From an uncultured Eggerthellaceae bacterium (GTDB lineage Bacteria; Actinomycetota; Coriobacteriia; Coriobacteriales; Eggerthellaceae), in the NCBI GenBank assembly GCA_910584145.1, contig CAJTXX010000036.1, forward strand, positions 1 through 23,703: a DNA stretch of 23,703 nucleotides. Reading direction: 5' to 3'. The notes beneath the pieces are model-generated. The model was not told where the DNA came from. It did not search any database and saw only the letters and a program-made list of their open reading frames with translations. Made by a program: the position numbers and the translations under genes. Each line of letters begins with the position of its first letter. The first letter of the stretch is position 1. Shown here in pieces: positions 5,911-15,236 of the stretch.

Positions 5911-8538
5911 GTGCCGTTCGAGCCGACTACATACATATACGAGAGCCGCGAACAGGCCGACTGCGCGTTGAAGCGGCTGGCGGATGCGGGGCGCGGCTTC
6001 GGGGCGGCGGCGGATACGCCGTCGTCGTTCGTGCGTGCGCAGTGGGAGCTGTGGGGCGACGGCAGGCAGCTGGTGTCGGGCGTGCAGCGCACGGCGCTCG
6101 TGCGCGCTCAGCTGCGCGAGCGGGATGCCATCGCCGTCTCGGATGGCGCGGTGCGCGCGGTGGCATCGTTCATCCGCGATGCGTGCGGCGCGCCGGGGCT
6201 CGCGGCGGCGGGTGGGCTCGACGGCCTCGATGCGAGCGAGCGCGCGGTGCTGGATGTTGCGGCTGGCTACGCAGCAGCCCTGAGAGAGGCGGGGCTGGTG
6301 GAGCCGGGGGAGGCTGCTGCCCTTCTGCGCGATGCGGTGCCGCCGCAAGAGGTGGTGCTCGCCGCGGGCGTGTGGCCCGGTGCGGCGACGGCGGGCTTCT
6401 TCCAGGAGCTCGGGTGGGAAGGCTACCGCCCATGCGCCCCGTATGGGGATGCGCTCGCTTGCGGGGTGCGGCTCAGGTTCGAGCGGCCGGCGGGGCCGGC
6501 TGCCTCGATCATGGCGGTGTGCGACCTGGTGGAGGAGCTGGTGCGCTCGGGTTGCCGCAGCATCCTCGTGTTCGCGCCCGACCCGCTGCGGCTCTTCTCC
6601 GGGTTGGCTGCGCATGCGGGCGCATGCGGGGCGGCATGCTCGCTCGATGCGCGGGTGCCGCTCGCGCAGACGGCGTTCGGCCGTGCGCTGCGCGCTGTGC
6701 GCGGGATAGATGCCGATGCGGGCCTCGCCATCGACCACGCGGTCGATTTCGCGTATTCGCCGTGGTCTGGCATGAGGCGCGCCGATGCATCCCGGCTCGA
6801 CGCAGCGCTGCGGGGCGACCGCCTCGCCGATGCGCAGGCTGCGAAGGCGGCTCTCGCCGAGGCGTCGGCGGCGTTCCCTCTGTTCGAGGGCATCGCGTGT
6901 GGGCATGGGCCGCTCGCGGAGCATTTCGAAGGGCTGGCCGCGCTGCTCGCGGATGGCGCTGTGCCCTTGCGCGCTGCCGATATAGCGGTGGAGGCTGCGG
7001 CGCTCAGCGCCTGCGAGGAGGCATGCGCGCAGCTCGCCGGCATCGGGTGCGCGCCGGAGGACCCGGCGTGGCTGCTCGCGGACGTGTCGGTCGCCGTGCG
7101 CAAGAGCACGGCGGATGCCCGCAGCGCTGATGCGTGCGCGATCGTGCGGGACATCGCGTCCATGTCGGGTGCGGCGGCGGGGTCGGCTGATGCGGTGGTG
7201 GTGGCCGACGCCAGCGAGGATGCTCTGGGCGCTCGGGCAGTAGCGGGGCCGCTGGCGCGCCTGGCAGAGCGCATCGGCATACCCGAGGGGCCGCCGCCTG
7301 CGCAGGCCGCCCGCGATGCCTTCGGCTGCGCGCTCTCGGCTGCGCGCACGGCGTTCGCCTGCGTCGTCCCGTTGCGCGACGAGCGCGCAGAGACCGTGTA
7401 CCCATCGTTCGCGGTGGAAGAGCTGCTGAGCGAAGCGCTCGGGCGCACGGTGGACGCGGCGGGCATCGCCAAGGCCATGCGCGAGGCGGATGCGCACGCG
7501 CGCATCATCGGAGAAGACGACTTCGCCCGTGCGGTGGGCAGATGCTCGGTCGAGCCGAGCAGCATAGTAGAGCTCCCCGCGGCCGCGCGCGGGCAGCTGC
7601 GCAGCCTCGACCTGCGCCGGTATATCCGCTGCGTGCAGGAGGACGGCGCGCCGGTGCCCGTCCTGTCGCCTTCGGCCATCGAGCAGTACGCGCATTGCCC
7701 GTACCGCTGGTTCCTTGAGCGGCGGGTGTCGTCCGATGCGCTCGACGAGGGCTTCGGCGCGGTGGAGAAGGGCACCTTCGCGCACGAGGTGATGGCGGCC
7801 TTCTACCGCCGGGGCGCCGAGGCGGGCTGGCCGCGCGCAGAGCAGATGCCCGAGGCGGCCGCTCTGCTCGATGCCGTGTTCGACGAGGTGCTGGCAGAGC
7901 AGCTCGCGCCCGGGATGGAGGGCCGGCGCCTCGCCCCGCGCAGCGCCTCTGAGATGATGGAGGTCGAGCAGCTCCGCGGCCAGCTGCACCGGTTCGTCGA
8001 GCTGTTGGCGCTGCTCCCGCGCGATTACGCGCCCGCGCTCCTCGAAGCTCCGATACGCCCCGAGGAGCGCATCGGCTATGGCGGCGCCATCTTGAACGGG
8101 CGCATCGACCGGCTCGACGTGGACGGGCAGGGGCGCTGCGCCGTGCTCGACTACAAGGGGTCCATCAAGGGCCACGGCACGAGCGAGGCCGACGCTGCGA
8201 GCGGCGCGCTCCCTCAGAAGATGCAGGCGCTCATCTACGCGCAGGCGGCCATCAGGATGGGCGCCGCGCAGAGCTGCACCGCGGCGCTCTACCTCTCGTA
8301 TACCGCCCAGCGCGCCTCCGACCTGGCCGCCGGCGCGGCGGATGGCTCGCTGTACCGGGCGCCGGAGCTGCTGGCTCCCGCATCGTCGGCATGCGACATG
8401 CCGCATCTGCTCGATGCTACCGAGGATGCGGCCGCCGAGCGCATCGCCGCGCTGATGGCGGGCAGCATACAGCCCGCACCCGACCACAAGGGCGCCTGCG
8501 CATGGTGCCTCTTCACCGCCTGCGAGGTGAGCGCCTGA
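5911..8538 (+). CDS. addB: AddB-type subunit of the helicase-nuclease, PD-(D/E)XK nuclease
   Basis: Second subunit of an AddAB-type double-strand-break resection enzyme, acting with the product of the overlapping downstream gene. 875 residues from GTG 5911, chosen for GGAG at 5901-5904; in-frame ATGs at 5905 and 5863 are possible. The C-terminal RecB-family nuclease is clear: H625 (TFAHEV), G-R-I-D-R-L-D with D733, V-L-D-Y-K-G with D747 and K749, and Q772-A-L-I-Y-A. Four cysteines fit the AddB iron-sulfur site: C596 (QYAHCPYRWF) before the nuclease and C863, C866 and C871 at the C-terminus, though the last spacing is x4 rather than the usual x5. The N-terminal helicase-like part is reduced and has no Walker A. 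It is shorter than the ~1,160 residues of Bacillus AddB. Stop and next start share TGATG. Confidence 0.85.
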   Translation: MPFEPTTYIYESREQADCALKRLADAGRGFGAAADTPSSFVRAQWELWGDGRQLVSGVQRTALVRAQLRERDAIAVSDGAVRAVASFIRDACGAPGLAAAGGLDGLDASERAVLDVAAGYAAALREAGLVEPGEAAALLRDAVPPQEVVLAAGVWPGAATAGFFQELGWEGYRPCAPYGDALACGVRLRFERPAGPAASIMAVCDLVEELVRSGCRSILVFAPDPLRLFSGLAAHAGACGAACSLDARVPLAQTAFGRALRAVRGIDADAGLAIDHAVDFAYSPWSGMRRADASRLDAALRGDRLADAQAAKAALAEASAAFPLFEGIACGHGPLAEHFEGLAALLADGAVPLRAADIAVEAAALSACEEACAQLAGIGCAPEDPAWLLADVSVAVRKSTADARSADACAIVRDIASMSGAAAGSADAVVVADASEDALGARAVAGPLARLAERIGIPEGPPPAQAARDAFGCALSAARTAFACVVPLRDERAETVYPSFAVEELLSEALGRTVDAAGIAKAMREADAHARIIGEDDFARAVGRCSVEPSSIVELPAAARGQLRSLDLRRYIRCVQEDGAPVPVLSPSAIEQYAHCPYRWFLERRVSSDALDEGFGAVEKGTFAHEVMAAFYRRGAEAGWPRAEQMPEAAALLDAVFDEVLAEQLAPGMEGRRLAPRSASEMMEVEQLRGQLHRFVELLALLPRDYAPALLEAPIRPEERIGYGGAILNGRIDRLDVDGQGRCAVLDYKGSIKGHGTSEADAASGALPQKMQALIYAQAAIRMGAAQSCTAALYLSYTAQRASDLAAGAADGSLYRAPELLAPASSACDMPHLLDATEDAAAERIAALMAGSIQPAPDHKGACAWCLFTACEVSA

Positions 8539-11500
8539 TGAGCCTGGAACGCTGCACTCCCGGACAGCTCGAAGTCATCAGCACGCTCGATCGGCCGCTC
8601 ATGGTGAGCGCGGGCGCCGGGTCGGGCAAGACCTTCACCCTGACCCAGCGCATCGTGGAAGCGCTGCGCGCGGGCGAGGCGCTCTCCTCCATCGAGCAGG
8701 TGTGCGCGATCACCTTCACGAACGCCGCCGCCGCCGAGCTGCGCTCGCGCATAAAGGGCATGCTGCGCGGGAGGGGGATGGCCGATCAGGCGCGCCTGGT
8801 GGACGGCGCATGGATATCGACCATCCACGCGATGGCGGCGCGCATGCTGCGCGAGAACGCGCTGCGCATCGGCATCGACCCCGCCTTCGAGGTGCTGGGC
8901 TCGATGGAGCGCGACATGCTGCTGCGGCAAGCCTTCGACCAGGCGGCGGCCGAGGCGGCGCGCTCGGGCAACGCCGCCCTGCGCGATCTGGTGCTGTGCG
9001 AGCCGCTGTTCGGGCGCGGGGGCAACGGGCGCGGCGTCATGGATGACGTGATGGACCTGATAGCGCGTGCGCGCACGATGCCGGCGGGGCTCGCGGGCAT
9101 CGTGCTGCCCGGCGAGGGCCAGGGCAAGCGCGAGCTCTTGGTTGCGCTGCGCGCATCGGTGCGCGCCCTGTTGGAGGCATGCGACGAATGGCCCGACGAG
9201 GTGGCGAAGGACCCGGCGTTCTTCGATGCGCTGGCCGAGGGCTTCACGGCGCTCGGCGAGCTCAGCGAGCGGGCTGGCGGGTCGGAAGCGCTCTCCGACG
9301 AGGAGTTCCGCGCGGGCTTCTATGCCTTGCCGCATGCGTCGAAGCTGCGCAAGAACAAGGGCAACGCGCCGTTCATGGAGGCGTATGCGGCGTATCGCAG
9401 CGCGTATGCCGCTCTGGCCGAAGAGGCCGAATGCGCGATGGCGGCCCCGCGCCTTGCGGCGGTGGCGGAGCTGGCCTGCATGGTGGACGCTGCCTTCCGC
9501 GAGCTCAAAGGCCCCTCCCGGCTGGACAACGACGACCTGCTGCGCCTGTGCTATGAGGCGCTCATGCGCGACGACGGGCTGGCAGCGGTCTACCGCGAGC
9601 GGTTCAAGCTGATAATGGTGGACGAATTCCAAGATACCGACCTGCTGCAAACGGCCATCGTGTCGGCCATCGCGCAGCCCGGGCGCCGCAACGTCTGCAC
9701 GGTGGGGGACGCCCAGCAGAGCATCTACCGCTTCCGCGGCGCCGACGTGAACGTGTTCCTGGCCTTCAAGCGCGACATGTTCGCGCTCGCCGACGATGCG
9801 CGCGCGGTGGAGCTGCCCGACAACTTCCGCAGCCACGGCGATGTGCTGCGGCTGGTGGATGCCATCTTCGCGCGGCCCAGCATGTTCGGCGATGCCTTCC
9901 TGCACCTGGAGGCGAAGGGCGCCATCAACAGCGCGCCGGATGCGCTGTTCGGCGAGCTGCCGCGCGTCAGCGTGGATGTGGTCCATTTCCAGCGGAAGAT
10001 GAGCGGGCCCACCGCTACGTCGGCCGATGCGCGCGTGGTGGCGGCTGGCCACATCGCCGAGCACTTCGCGCAGCTGCATCATGCGGGCGCGCCGGCGAGC
10101 GATATGGCGCTGCTGCTGGGCGGCATGACGCACGCGCAGGCATACGCGGACGCGCTGCGCGCGGTGGGGCTCGAATCGCGCATCGTGGCCGGCTCGGTGT
10201 TCCAGCACGCGCCCGAGGCGCAGATGGTGCGGGCGGCCCTCAGGTTCGCGCGCGATACGCGCGATGGGGAAGCGCTGCTCCAACTGCTGCTGTCGCCGTT
10301 GTTCGCCGTGTCCGACGATGCGCTGCTGGCGCTGGCGTCGCGCTGCGAGGAAGGGGAGATGCGCGCTTCCTCGCTGGCGGCGGGGCTGGCTGTGCCCGAT
10401 GCCCAGGCGCTCTCCGAGCTCGCGCCCAGCGACCGGGAGATGATCGGCATCGCGCGCGGTGCGCTCATGCGCTTCGCGGCAGAGGCGCAGGCGGCCCGCG
10501 CCGGCGTTGGGCTGCGCGCGCTGCTCGTGGAGAGCGGCCTGCTCGACCGCTTGCGCGGGCAGGGGGCCGAGGGCCTGGCGTCGGCCGGCAACCTGGAGAA
10601 GGCATGCCGTCTGACGGAGGACCTGGAAGCGCGCTCGTGCGGCATCGCGGAGCTCTCCGACCGGTTCAGCGAGCATCTGCGCTTGGAGAAGGAGACGCCG
10701 GGCCTGCTGACGCCCACGCACGGCGATCATGTGACCATCATGACCGTGCATGGCTCGAAGGGCCTCGAGTTCCCGCATGTGGCGGTGGCCGAGCTCGGCG
10801 GCAAGCGCGTGCCGGAGGCATCGTTCGTGGCGGAGAACATCGACGGGCGCACCTTCGTATGCGGCAAAGCGCGCCCGACCGGCGATGCGGGGGCGCGCGC
10901 TGACGCGCTGAAGCGGCTGCGGCCGGAGCGCGAGGCAGCGGTGCTGAAGGATGGCATGGACGCGCACGAGGCGTTCGCGGCGCTGAACGACCATCGCGCC
11001 GAGCAGGAGGAAGCCGAGGCGAAGCGGCTGCTCTACGTGGGCCTGACGCGCGCGGTGAAGTCGGTGTACCTGTCGCTCAAAGTGCAGGGCGACCCGGCGA
11101 AGGGCTACGCAGCGGATCCTCTCGCGCAGGGCGTGCACGAGGCGCTGCCGTGGCCGGTGGATGCGCCTGATTCCACCACGATGGTCGATTTCGGGGGCGC
11201 GGCTCCCGCGCGCATCACGTTCGCGCACCTGCCCCTGAGCGCTCAGATGCCCGGCGCGGCCGATGCTGCGGAGGCTGAGCAGCCGGGCGAGGAGGAGCCT
11301 GCCGCGCAGGCGGCCAGCGCCGCAGAGCAGCCGGCAGAGCCGTTCATCGTCCCCATCAGGGAAGCGGAGGCGCCGGCGGTGGTGGGGGGCTGCGCCTCGG
11401 CGCGCAGCGGCATGTTCTCCTACACCTCCTTGTCGGCAGGCATGCACGATGATGGGCGGGAAGCGGTGCCACCAGCCGCCGATGCGCCCGATGCAGCGGC

Positions 11501-12200
11501 CGGGGCCTCCTCCGGCACCGCGCCCGGCGATACGCGCACGGCAACCGGCGCTGCGCCCGTCGGCAGCGAGGCCGTCGATGGCGCGGCCACCGCCAGCGCG
11601 CCGCAGGAGAGCGCCACCGCCCTCGGCACCGCCTTCCACCGCTTGGCACAGCAGTCCATCTTGCGGGCCCGCGCGGCAGCGACGGGCGCACCGGTGCAGC
11701 CATCGGCCGCCGATATGGAGGCGCAGGTGGCGGCATGCGAGCTGACCCCGGCGCAGGAGGCGCGCCTCGCGAGCGCCATCGGGCTCTGGCTCTCCTCGGC
11801 CGAAGCCGCGGCGTTCTTCGCGCATCCGCGCATCGATGCCGAGGTGCCGTTCTCGGTTGTGGTGGGCGAAGGCGACGGCCGCTTCTACCTCGTGGGCGAG
11901 ATAGACGGGCTCGCGAGCGACGGCGAGCGGGCCTTCCTCATCGACTACAAGACGGGCGGCGCGCCCGATGAGGACGCAGCAGCGCTCCATGCGAAGCACC
12001 TCTTGCAGGCGCAGTGCTACGCCTTCGCCCTCCTGGGCGCGGGCTTCGCGAGCGTGGATGCCGCCTTCCTGCGGGTGGAGCAGCCCGACGCTGCCCGGCC
12101 CGGCGAGCCGCAGGTGGTGCGCTACCGCTTCGCCGCGGCTGACCTGCCCGAGCTCGAGGCGGCCCTCGCAGCTGCTCACGCGCAGGCGACAGGCGCATAG
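8538..12200 (+). CDS. addA: AddA-type ATP-dependent helicase-nuclease
   Basis: 1220 residues from ATG 8538, which overlaps the addB stop by one base and so is translationally coupled. UvrD-type superfamily 1 helicase motifs are all present: Walker A S-A-G-A-G-S-G-K-T (K31), Ia ITFTNAAAAELRSR, WISTIHAMAARML, motif II M-V-D-E-F-Q-D-T (D362, E363), III VGDAQQSIYRFRGAD, IV LPDNFRS, V MTVHGSKGLEFPHV, and VI L-L-Y-V-G-L-T-R-A (R838). The C-terminal nuclease has A-F-H-R, G-E-I-D-G (E1121, D1123), L-I-D-Y-K-T (D1136, K1138) and L-Q-A-Q-C-Y-A. A ~120-residue Ala/Pro/Glu-rich linker joins the two. Length matches AddA (~1,230 residues). Its known role is resection of DNA breaks to load RecA, together with AddB, in the cytoplasm. 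Confidence 0.93.
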   Translation: MSLERCTPGQLEVISTLDRPLMVSAGAGSGKTFTLTQRIVEALRAGEALSSIEQVCAITFTNAAAAELRSRIKGMLRGRGMADQARLVDGAWISTIHAMAARMLRENALRIGIDPAFEVLGSMERDMLLRQAFDQAAAEAARSGNAALRDLVLCEPLFGRGGNGRGVMDDVMDLIARARTMPAGLAGIVLPGEGQGKRELLVALRASVRALLEACDEWPDEVAKDPAFFDALAEGFTALGELSERAGGSEALSDEEFRAGFYALPHASKLRKNKGNAPFMEAYAAYRSAYAALAEEAECAMAAPRLAAVAELACMVDAAFRELKGPSRLDNDDLLRLCYEALMRDDGLAAVYRERFKLIMVDEFQDTDLLQTAIVSAIAQPGRRNVCTVGDAQQSIYRFRGADVNVFLAFKRDMFALADDARAVELPDNFRSHGDVLRLVDAIFARPSMFGDAFLHLEAKGAINSAPDALFGELPRVSVDVVHFQRKMSGPTATSADARVVAAGHIAEHFAQLHHAGAPASDMALLLGGMTHAQAYADALRAVGLESRIVAGSVFQHAPEAQMVRAALRFARDTRDGEALLQLLLSPLFAVSDDALLALASRCEEGEMRASSLAAGLAVPDAQALSELAPSDREMIGIARGALMRFAAEAQAARAGVGLRALLVESGLLDRLRGQGAEGLASAGNLEKACRLTEDLEARSCGIAELSDRFSEHLRLEKETPGLLTPTHGDHVTIMTVHGSKGLEFPHVAVAELGGKRVPEASFVAENIDGRTFVCGKARPTGDAGARADALKRLRPEREAAVLKDGMDAHEAFAALNDHRAEQEEAEAKRLLYVGLTRAVKSVYLSLKVQGDPAKGYAADPLAQGVHEALPWPVDAPDSTTMVDFGGAAPARITFAHLPLSAQMPGAADAAEAEQPGEEEPAAQAASAAEQPAEPFIVPIREAEAPAVVGGCASARSGMFSYTSLSAGMHDDGREAVPPAADAPDAAAGASSGTAPGDTRTATGAAPVGSEAVDGAATASAPQESATALGTAFHRLAQQSILRARAAATGAPVQPSAADMEAQVAACELTPAQEARLASAIGLWLSSAEAAAFFAHPRIDAEVPFSVVVGEGDGRFYLVGEIDGLASDGERAFLIDYKTGGAPDEDAAALHAKHLLQAQCYAFALLGAGFASVDAAFLRVEQPDAARPGEPQVVRYRFAAADLPELEAALAAAHAQATGA

Positions 12201-12253
12201 GCAGCGCGCGCCGCGTCCGCACGATGCGCACATGCCTGTGATACCATCGCCCT

Positions 12254-14269
12254 ATGACCGAGAGCAGCCCAGAGACGCAGGAGCAGAAGCTCGCCCGCAT
12301 CAAGCGCGAGCTGGCCGACGTGCCAGCGCTGCCCGGCGTGTACCTCTGGAAGGACCGCGACGGCGGCGTGCTCTATGTGGGCAAGGCCAAGCAGCTGCGC
12401 GCCCGCATGCGCCAGTACGTGAACTTCCAAGACGAGCGTGCGAAGATACCGCTGCTCGTGGAGCAGATACATTCCTTCGAGTACATCGTGGTGGGCAACG
12501 AGCATGAATCGCTCGTGCTGGAGAAGAACCTGATAAACGAGCACGCCCCGTTCTACAACGTGGACTTCAAGGACGACAAGAGCTACCCGTTCATCGCCAT
12601 AACGAAAGGCGACGTGTTCCCCGCCATCAAGTACACGCGCGAGCGCCACCGCGGCGACACGCGTTATTTCGGGCCCTACACCGACAGCCGCGCGGCGCGG
12701 CGGCTGATCGACATTGCCCGGCGCGTGGTGCCCCTATGCTCGGCGTCGTGCGCGGAATGGCGCGCTCTGAACCGGCAGCTGCACAAGCTGGCCGCCGAAC
12801 GGCGCCTGCGCACCGCGGGCGAAGCGCGCCGCGACGAGGATGTGGAGCGCCACCTCGCCTCGCTCGATGAGGCGCGCCCGTGCTTCGATGCGCACGTGGG
12901 GATCGGCCCTGGCGCGTGCTGTGCCCGCATAACGCCCGAGGAGTATGAGCGCAACGTGCGCGCCATCGAGCGGTTCCTCTCCGGCCAGCGCACCGAGTTC
13001 ATCGAGGAGCTGGAAGACGAGATGCACGCCGCGGCCGCCGACCTCGACTTCGAGCGCGCCGCCCGCACGAAGGAGCGCATCGCCACCATCCGCTCGCTCA
13101 CCGACAAGCAGCACGCCGTGTCGGCGCACGACCTGGACGCCGATGTGTTCGGCTTCTACCGCGAGGAGACGATCGCCGGCGTGCATGCGCTCATCGTGCG
13201 CGAGGGGCGCATCATCAACTCGAACGAATTCGTGCTGAACCGCGGCAAGGACGTGCCCGACGCCGACCTCCAGCACACCTTCCTGCTGCGCTACTACGAT
13301 GCCACCGCCTCCATCCCGCACGAGGTCATCTTGCGCGACATGCCGGAGGACGCCGATGTCATGCAGGGGTGGCTGACGGAGAAGCTGGCGTCGCCGCACG
13401 GGGCGAAGGTGCGCTTCTCGGCCCCGCAGCGCGGCGAGAAGCGCGCGCTGGTGGAGATGGCGGAGACGAACGCGCAGCACGCGCTCATGCGCTACAAGGT
13501 GCGCACCAACTACGACGACAAGCGCATCAACACGGCCCTGTTGCAGCTCGAGAGCGCGCTGGCGCTGGACGCGCCGCCCATGCGCATCGAATGCTTCGAC
13601 ATATCCACCATCCACGGCTCCTATACGGTGGCTTCCATGGTGGTGTTCACCGGCGGCAAGCCCGACAAGAACCAGTACCGGCGCTTCAAGATAAAGACCC
13701 CGCTCACCGAGGCGAACGACTTCCTCAGCATGCAGGAGGTCATGCAGCGCCGCTATTCGCCCGAGCGCATGGCCGATGCGCGCTTCGGGTCGAAGCCCGA
13801 CCTCATCATCCTCGACGGCGGCAAGCCGCAGCTGACCGCCGCGCTCGAGATGTTCGCCGACATGGGCATCGACGACATACCCATCGTCGGCTTGGCGAAG
13901 CGCGACGAGGAGCTGTTCGTGCCTTGGCAGGACACGGGTCCGGTGGTGCTGCCGGGCGGCTCGTCGTCGCTGTATCTGGTGAAGCAGGTGCGCGACGAGG
14001 CGCACCGGTTCGCCATCACCTTCCATCGCGAGCTGCGCGGCAAGGGCATGACGGCTTCCATCCTCGACGATGTGCCGGGGCTCGGGCCGGTGCGCAAGAA
14101 GGCGCTCATGCGGCATTTCAAGTCGTTCCGCAACCTGCGCGCCGCTACGCTCGACGAGATAAAGGACGCCCGCGCCGTGCCCGAGGACGTGGCAGAGGAG
14201 CTGTATCTGGTGCTGGCGCAGTATAATGAGAAGTCAGAGAGCGAAGAGGCGAGGAGCGAACATGGCTGA
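12254..14269 (+). CDS. uvrC: UvrABC excinuclease subunit C
   Basis: 671 residues; makes both incisions around DNA lesions marked by UvrAB. The GIY-YIG domain is at the N-terminus (LPGVYLWKD; G-V-L-Y-V-G-K-A at 38-45; L-R-A-R-M with catalytic-position R49). The UVR motif is at about 250-284 (IEELEDEMHAAAADLDFERAA). The RNase H-like second nuclease is represented by C-F-D-I-S-T-I-H-G, L-I-I-L-D-G-G-K-P-Q and R-D-E-A-H-R-F-A. A helix-hairpin-helix pair closes the protein (DDVPGLGPVRKKALMRHF). Length is normal for the family. No Shine-Dalgarno is visible before ATG 12254. The stop overlaps the next start by 8 bp, opening the uvrC-rapZ-yvcK-whiA run seen in Actinobacteria. Confidence 0.97.
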   Translation: MTESSPETQEQKLARIKRELADVPALPGVYLWKDRDGGVLYVGKAKQLRARMRQYVNFQDERAKIPLLVEQIHSFEYIVVGNEHESLVLEKNLINEHAPFYNVDFKDDKSYPFIAITKGDVFPAIKYTRERHRGDTRYFGPYTDSRAARRLIDIARRVVPLCSASCAEWRALNRQLHKLAAERRLRTAGEARRDEDVERHLASLDEARPCFDAHVGIGPGACCARITPEEYERNVRAIERFLSGQRTEFIEELEDEMHAAAADLDFERAARTKERIATIRSLTDKQHAVSAHDLDADVFGFYREETIAGVHALIVREGRIINSNEFVLNRGKDVPDADLQHTFLLRYYDATASIPHEVILRDMPEDADVMQGWLTEKLASPHGAKVRFSAPQRGEKRALVEMAETNAQHALMRYKVRTNYDDKRINTALLQLESALALDAPPMRIECFDISTIHGSYTVASMVVFTGGKPDKNQYRRFKIKTPLTEANDFLSMQEVMQRRYSPERMADARFGSKPDLIILDGGKPQLTAALEMFADMGIDDIPIVGLAKRDEELFVPWQDTGPVVLPGGSSSLYLVKQVRDEAHRFAITFHRELRGKGMTASILDDVPGLGPVRKKALMRHFKSFRNLRAATLDEIKDARAVPEDVAEELYLVLAQYNEKSESEEARSEHG

Positions 14270-15233
14270 GGAGAGCGCGACGGTCGATATGGATGCCATG
14301 CCCGAGCTGGTGGTGGTCACCGGCATGAGCGGCGCTGGCCGCACCGAGGCCATGCACGTGTTCGAGGACCTGGGGTATTTCTCGGTGGACAACCTGCCCG
14401 CGAACCTGATCGTGGAGCTGGTGGACATGCGCAGCGCGGGCACGGGCGGCCCGAAGCGGCTCGCGGTGGTGTGCGACGCGCGCAACGGCGACTACTTCGG
14501 CTCGCTCACCGAGGCGATAGGGGAGCTGCGCGAGCGGGGGATAGACCTGAAGGTGATCTTCCTCGACGCCGACGACGAGAAGCTGGTGGCGCGCTACAAG
14601 TCGAGCCGCCGGCGCCATCCGCTGTGCACCGATGGCACCACCATCGCGCAGGGCATCCAGCGCGAGCGCAACCTGCTGATGGACCTGCGCGACATGTCCG
14701 ATGAGGTGATCGACACCACTGACATGCTGCCGAGCACGCTGCGCAACACCATACGCCAGCTGTTCGCGAAGGGCGACGAGCGCCGCGGGCTGGCGGTGAC
14801 GGTCTACTCGTTCGGCTTCAAGCACGGCGCGCCCGTGGACGCCGACGTGGTCATGGACGTGCGCTTCCTGCCGAACCCCTACTACGACTCCGAGCTGCGC
14901 CCGCTGACGGGCCTTGACGCCCCGGTGCGCGACTTCGTGATGCTGCGCGACGAGACGATCGAGTTCAAGAAGCGCTGGCACAGCCTGCTCGACGTGCTCA
15001 TGCCCGGCTATGTGGCCGAAGGCAAGCAGCAGCTCGCCATCGGCGTGGGCTGCACGGGCGGCCAGCACCGCTCGGTGGCGCTGGCCGAATCGACCGGCGA
15101 CTACCTGAAATCGAAGGGCTACCGCGTGTCGGTGGCGCACCGCGATCTGAAGCTCGCCGAGCGCGGCGCGGGCTCCGATTTCTCCACTGAGACGCCCGAC
15201 ATCCACGGCGATGCGGCGGCCGACGCCCGGTAG
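14262..15233 (+). CDS. rapZ: RapZ-family (YvcJ) nucleotide-binding protein
   Basis: 323 residues from ATG 14262, with GAGGAG at 14251-14256; an in-frame ATG at 14226 lies inside uvrC and lacks this site. The P-loop is at 21-28, G-M-S-G-A-G-R-T, with arginine in place of lysine as in other actinobacterial members. It is followed by the family signature E-D-L-G-Y-F-S-V-D-N-L-P. The C-terminal half carries F-G-F-K-H-G, D-V-R-F-L-P-N-P, and G-C-T-G-G-Q-H-R-S-V, all diagnostic. In E. coli RapZ is an RNA-binding adaptor controlling glucosamine-6-phosphate synthase; in Gram-positives (YvcJ) it binds and hydrolyses nucleotides and its role is less clear. It starts within uvrC and ends 3 bp before yvcK, so the genes are co-transcribed. 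Confidence 0.95.
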   Translation: MAEESATVDMDAMPELVVVTGMSGAGRTEAMHVFEDLGYFSVDNLPANLIVELVDMRSAGTGGPKRLAVVCDARNGDYFGSLTEAIGELRERGIDLKVIFLDADDEKLVARYKSSRRRHPLCTDGTTIAQGIQRERNLLMDLRDMSDEVIDTTDMLPSTLRNTIRQLFAKGDERRGLAVTVYSFGFKHGAPVDADVVMDVRFLPNPYYDSELRPLTGLDAPVRDFVMLRDETIEFKKRWHSLLDVLMPGYVAEGKQQLAIGVGCTGGQHRSVALAESTGDYLKSKGYRVSVAHRDLKLAERGAGSDFSTETPDIHGDAAADAR

Positions 15234-15236
15234 GCC

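Noticed and set aside
5632..12233. Very long open frames on the minus strand opposite addB and addA (up to ~1300 codons)
   Set aside because: They are antisense shadows of GC-rich coding sequence. Their translations are Arg/Ala/His-rich with no domain, while the + strand frames have complete motif sets.
14222..14227. TATAAT near the end of uvrC, possible rapZ promoter
   Set aside because: Lies within uvrC codons without a convincing -35 at 17 bp, and rapZ overlaps uvrC and so is probably co-transcribed.
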